Program-made: the position numbers and the translations under genes
NCBI GenBank assembly: GCA_030549335.1
Contig: JAUKPH010000017.1
Location: 13,973,501 to 14,037,500 of the forward strand
Length of the DNA: 64,000 nucleotides
Direction: 5' to 3'
Source of the DNA: Pontederia crassipes
Lineage: Eukaryota > Streptophyta > Magnoliopsida > Commelinales > Pontederiaceae
Shown: positions 59,124 to 64,000 of the stretch, piece by piece
How positions within the stretch are numbered: position 1 is the stretch's first letter
How the letters are laid out: each line of letters starts with the position of its first letter
Notes under the pieces: generated by a model
Seen by the model: only the letters and a program-made list of their open reading frames with translations
Database searches by the model: none
Told to the model about the DNA's origin: nothing

Positions 59124-59864
59124 TGCAAATCTTAAAAGGTGGCACATGTCTTTGCAATAACTAGCTAAAACCCACGTTCATTTATGATGGATCAGATCGA
59201 CTTATAATATGCATGATGAGGAATTACTCACGGCCTGTGGAAACGGGTGCTGCTGTCAGTGAAGTAGACTACTCCGGTCTCCTGATCGACTTCGAGCCCG
59301 TTGGTGAACTGGAAGGGCCCCCCTTCGGCGCTCGCCGCGAGCTGCCGCGCCGCTCCTCCCCGGGGCCCGACGGCCAGCAGCCCGAAGTAGGCGTCGGCGA
59401 CGTAGAGAATGCCGGACGCCCTGTGGAACTGCACGCCCAGCGGTCTCCCGCAGATGCTCTCGTACGTGAGGTTACCACCATTCGTAACACACTCCCGTCT
59501 CCTGTAAAAATAATAAAAGATTGATCGTTTGTAATTATAAAAAAAATTATATATATAATGTATAAATGATCCTGCACCTTGTCTTGGAGTTGGTGGCGAA
59601 CTGGGTCCAGCCGAGGCCATCTCCTTGCCATTTGAGGATCTGACCGCCGGAGACGCCGGTGTAGGGGCCTCCGCCGGAGGGGTCGAAGGCGAGGCTCTCC
59701 GGCCCGGCGAGGTCGGACGTGAGGGAGAGCCTCTGGACGCTCTGGAGCTTGTCAATGGCTATCTCCGTATAGCTGCAGGCCTGGGGGAGAAGGGAGCACA
59801 GAAGGAGGGAGCTGAGGACAGCTGCAGCCCCAGAAGTGGTGAAGCTGAGCTTTTTGCATTCCAT
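57417..59864 (-). pseudogene. Strictosidine synthase-like gene, last exon frameshifted
   Basis: Three exons: 59864-59578, 59501-59232 and 57928-57417, with GT-AG introns of 76 and 1303 bp, about 356 codons, the usual family length. Residues 1-31 ('MECKKLSFTT...') form a signal peptide, so the product would enter the secretory pathway or vacuole. Family blocks: 'ESICGRPLGVQFH', 'YVADAYFGLL', 'FTNGLEVDQ', 'VYFTDSSTRFH', 'TGRLMKYDPRT', 'YPNGLALSDDGSFLLVAET', 'LPGYPDNIKR'. Cys100 and Cys113 could form the disulfide seen in the family. After 'PDNIKR' the frame fails: a run of five Gs (57659-57663) appears to have one base too many. The next frame resumes with 'GEFWVAISREK' and ends 'IWVGSVDVPYVGVYRL' plus TAA. 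Members are six-bladed beta-propellers. True strictosidine synthase activity cannot be inferred. It may be a pseudogene or carry a sequence error. Confidence 0.85.
57929..59231 (-). repeat. Intron 2 of the strictosidine synthase-like gene, with microsatellites
   Basis: Donor 'ggcc|gtgagt' at 59231 and acceptor 'gcag|ggac' at 57929. It holds (AT)n at 57963-57991 and 58255-58284, and (GA)n at 59033-59121, broken by one 'gtg'. The acceptor lies in a 'gcatgcatgcatgc' run. Confidence 0.8.
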
Positions 59865-59944
59865 TGAGGCCTTGTAGTAGTTTAGTTACTAGGCAAAAGT
59901 TTTGGACTTGCGCACGTTGAGCTAGTGATCAAGGAGTGATAGAA

Positions 59945-59950
59945 TTTATA
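59945..59950 (-). promoter_or_regulatory. TATA box of the strictosidine synthase-like gene
   Basis: The minus strand reads 'ctataaattc', with TATAAA at 59950-59945, about 85 bp upstream of the ATG at 59864. An (AT)n run (60018-60053) and then a TIR element at 60066 lie just upstream. Confidence 0.6.
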
Positions 59951-60015
59951 GAATTGTGTGCAAGGTAGTTGGCAAGTTAATTGTATGAGCAATTCAAATT
60001 TGGATATGAAAATTA

Positions 60016-60055
<40 letters not shown>

Positions 60056-60065
60056 TGAGCACCAT

Positions 60066-61138
<1,073 letters not shown>

Positions 61139-61172
61139 GCACAATCATTTTACCCATGTGTGTGTGTGTAAT

Positions 61173-62229
61173 GAGAAATATTAGGGTGCTACCATTAGCA
61201 CCTTACGCCCATGCTTTTAGGGCCATTCCTAATGTGTGCACTTTAGGATTGAAGCGGTTCGAGCATTTCAGTGCTCAAGGGTTGGGAGGGGAGATGCATG
61301 GTGGGAGGGGGGTGTTGGTGGTGCTGCGAGTTGCCTCTTTCAAGCAAAGGAGGGCGGCGACGCGATGGATCTACGAGAAAAAGGGGGGTGGTGGTGCCCC
61401 TCCGAAAGCTTGTGGGGTTGGAGGTGTGGCGAGTCGCCTCTTTCGACGTAAGCTTTCGGTATTGAGGAGGCGAGCGAAGGAGGGAGGCGGCACGATGGAC
61501 CTGCGAGAAAAAGGGGGCGGCGGTCCCCTCGACGAGCTCACAGAGGGGGACCATCGCCCTTTTTTGTGGCACGAGCTAACGAGCGTGAAAAGGGAGGCCG
61601 ACGCCCCCTTTTCTCTATCGCACCGATGATTGCGAAAAAGGAGGGTCGACTCCCTCTTTTTTCTCGGCCACACCGACGCCAAGGGGAAGAAGGTTGCGAG
61701 TGATCTTGCCACGAGGGAGGGATCTATTTCTTCCTGCAACTTGCGACCTATGCCTGCGAGGATCTCTATCCCCCTCATCAGGATCCTTCACTGAAGCTTT
61801 GTCGCCCATCGTTATCACGCACATCATCACCCACCGTCGTCAAAGGAAGGGAAGAAGACACACCCGCAAGTAGATCGATTGCCTCTACCCTCACAGGTCG
61901 ATGACTGCCACCCCTCTGCCCTTGCAGATTGATCGTCGCCTCCCACGGCCACTCGCTCATCACAGATCGGACACTCGCTCGTGGATCATCGCAAATTGAG
62001 TGGCCACTCGCACATCGTCTCTGGCACGCTCGATGATCGTGGTTGTCGCGCAGTCGGCCGTGTTATTGCCGAACCACGTTGCTCCCTGCTACCGAACCTC
62101 CTTGCTCCTGAACCGCCTCCATCCTCCACCCTAAACTGGCATGCACAGATCCCGTCCATCCATCTTAGATTGGATGGTCTTGAAAGTGTGGACGCATGGT
62201 GCTACAACAGTGGCACCCTAATATTCCTC
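61173..62229. mobile_element. Long-TIR non-autonomous element 2
   Basis: The left arm 'gagaaatattagggtgc' with following 'agcaccttacgcccat' is inverted at the right arm ending 'gcaccctaatattcctc' (62213-62229), with about 60 bp of imperfect TIR. No clean target duplication seen. The interior is GC-rich with a tandem pair: about 61329-61405 and 61428-61534 share 'gcgagt(t/c)gcctctttc' and 'gatgga(t/c)ct(a/g)cgagaaaaag'. Overlapping frames on both strands (157 and 135 aa) are Arg/Gly/Ser/Pro-rich and unrecognised. Confidence 0.6.
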
Positions 62230-64000
62230 ATATATAACATTAGCAAGGGAAAGAAAACTTGAAAATTATCATTGGACTTAAGTAAAAGTTCAATATTAAA
62301 TTACATGGTAATTTATTTGAAATGTTAGTTGTTTTATTTAAAACGTTTGCGTCTTCCAAAATTATTGTACTTGATTATAATAAATTACCTAAAAATTTGT
62401 TCTTCCAATAGCTCAAGCCTAATTAGTAATATAAATATAATAAAGGTGACTAAGGACGCAGATTTTTTATATTTTGATAAAATTATCCCCTCTGAATCAA
62501 ACAGCATAGTTCAATTTTATAACTCATTTTCTTATTATTTTTTTATAACAGTACATGATTGGTGACAATAAGATAACTTTTTATGACACCTTACTAACAA
62601 TAGTGTCAATTAAATTTAAATTGATTAGTAATTACCAAACATGATAATGTGGTATCACTGATGATTTAATGGGTGATTACAAACATGATAATCTTTTATG
62701 TAATCAAAATTGCACTTTTACATCAAATTAGTTTACTCTTCTTAGCATACTATTTTGAATATTAGATTTATAATAAATTTATGTGAAATATTGCATTAAT
62801 AAATTATTTAAATCTAATAAAAACATAAGTTTACTTTTCACTGCATATGATTCCATATGAGATGGTGAAGTCATCGTGATTTGCTATTAAATAAGAATGG
62901 TAAATTATTAACATATGTTTAGAACATATTATTTTCTAGGAAATTGGATATGAGTTCATTTCGAAAGAACAATCACATTATTATTAATAATGGTATGTAA
63001 TGATCATGGAGAACAATTATAATGGCTAAGGAAAGAATATTACATAATTTATTTATATTGTAATCATATTATGAATATAATTATATAGAGACATTGTCAA
63101 ATATACAAAAGTTAAGAAATGTTCAAAGATACATATATGAAAAGTCAAAATTATGATTTTTCTATTTGAATAAGTATCAAATTCATCCTGTATATTTGAT
63201 GATAAATATTATTACCTATCAATTAAGACTTGACATTCAAATACTACACTAAGATTATTTTGTCATGTAAGAAAATACTTTGGATCTTCATTATTGTCAC
63301 ATTGAAACATATAAGATATGAAATGAATGTAACATTGTTCTTACTTATGTTAAATCAAAGATTGAAGTATATAAAGTCATCTTGTGGGATACCAAAATCA
63401 TTGATATCCTAATGTAACAAATCTTGTTGTATAAAATTAATATCTTATATATTCAAACAATTATTTATATCGCAAGAGGGTAATAGAAAGACATATGTCA
63501 ATTGAATAATGACCATAAGTTGAACATCAATTCACTAAAGTATAGTTTAAAATTTTAATGGTCAATTGTTCATAACAAGATTTCATTATTTGACATTAAT
63601 TCAATTATTTTAATTATAAATTAATATATTTTTTAAAAAATGTTGGACCTTTTGAAAGCATATCGTAAACTTTAACTATATAATTTTTCTTATGATTACA
63701 CAAGATTTTAGTGGGAGAAATATAATTTTCTCATAATTGTTTATGAAACAATACATGTATGATTCAATAAAATTAAAGTATGAATGTCATATGCATAAAT
63801 CCTTTAATCAAAATATAAGAGAAATTTTTTTGAACATCGACATCTATAGTGATAGGTTTCGATATTCAATATATTCTATTAATAAATGTGTAACTCATTA
63901 CTAAAGTCGTGTAATGTATGATGACATCTTATTAAAAAGTTCAATATTAATTGTTAAATAGTTTACTAAAGAACATTTTCTATATTTTGAAGGTTGATAT
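62230..64000. other. AT-rich DNA, no gene seen
   Basis: Strongly AT-rich. Frames under 80 codons only, with no domain trace. It may be old transposon DNA but I see no terminus. Confidence 0.5.

Noticed and set aside
61156..61629. 157-codon plus-strand frame and overlapping minus-strand frames
   Set aside because: Lies inside a TIR element with a tandem duplication. Competing frames, no family motif.

Overview
The window is nuclear DNA from a flowering plant. The evidence is plant-type LTR retrotransposons (SIRE-like and other Ty1/copia, Athila-lineage Ty3/gypsy with an Asp-type primer site), hAT, CACTA and long-TIR DNA transposons, an intron-containing strictosidine synthase-like gene, and a small nuclear insertion of plastid DNA. 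Genus or order cannot be fixed from this sequence. Most of the 64 kb is nested mobile DNA. Only two host genes are supportable: a short basic protein near 38.6 kb and the strictosidine synthase-like gene at 57.4-59.9 kb, whose last exon carries a frameshift.

Layout. 1-10.28 kb: a decayed SIRE/Maximus-like copia element entering mid-LTR. Its 3' part holds an env-like reading frame and two clean hAT-type insertions with perfect 8-bp target duplications (7225-8001, 8089-8617). 10.28-10.49 and 29.3-35.06 kb: parts of a CACTA-like element rich in 'gcgacgctaa' motifs, split by an Athila element. 10,490-29,304: a full-length Athila-type gypsy with both LTRs, target duplication TAAAT, broken gag-pol and an Athila-type third ORF. 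Inside its gag lies a young non-coding LTR element (13,368-20,743, minus strand, duplication CAAAA), which looks like a non-autonomous Athila relative. 35.1-38.3 kb: a probable long-TIR element and AT-rich DNA. 38.3-38.8 kb: the small gene. 39.3-43.8 kb: an old minus-strand Athila-lineage relic. 43.79-55.35 kb: a second copia element split by a solo LTR (44,769-46,382, duplication TGTAG) and by a 5.4-kb block of relics that includes plastid atpA and rps12 fragments. 57.4-59.9 kb: the strictosidine synthase-like gene. 60.07-62.23 kb: two long-TIR non-autonomous elements just upstream of it. The rest is AT-rich DNA without a recognisable gene.

The most unusual signal is regulatory. Four LTR types here (Athila, its non-coding relative, the solo LTR, the SIRE-like LTR) each carry an array of a short CG-containing motif directly upstream of the LTR TATA box. 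In three of the elements a second motif cluster followed by a TATA sequence lies inside the element. In Athila and the SIRE-like element this internal copy sits upstream of the extra (env-like) ORF. This suggests LTR-derived internal promoters. A second recurrent pattern is that several unrelated TIR transposons carry the same kind of GC-rich, CT-led, internally repeated cargo.
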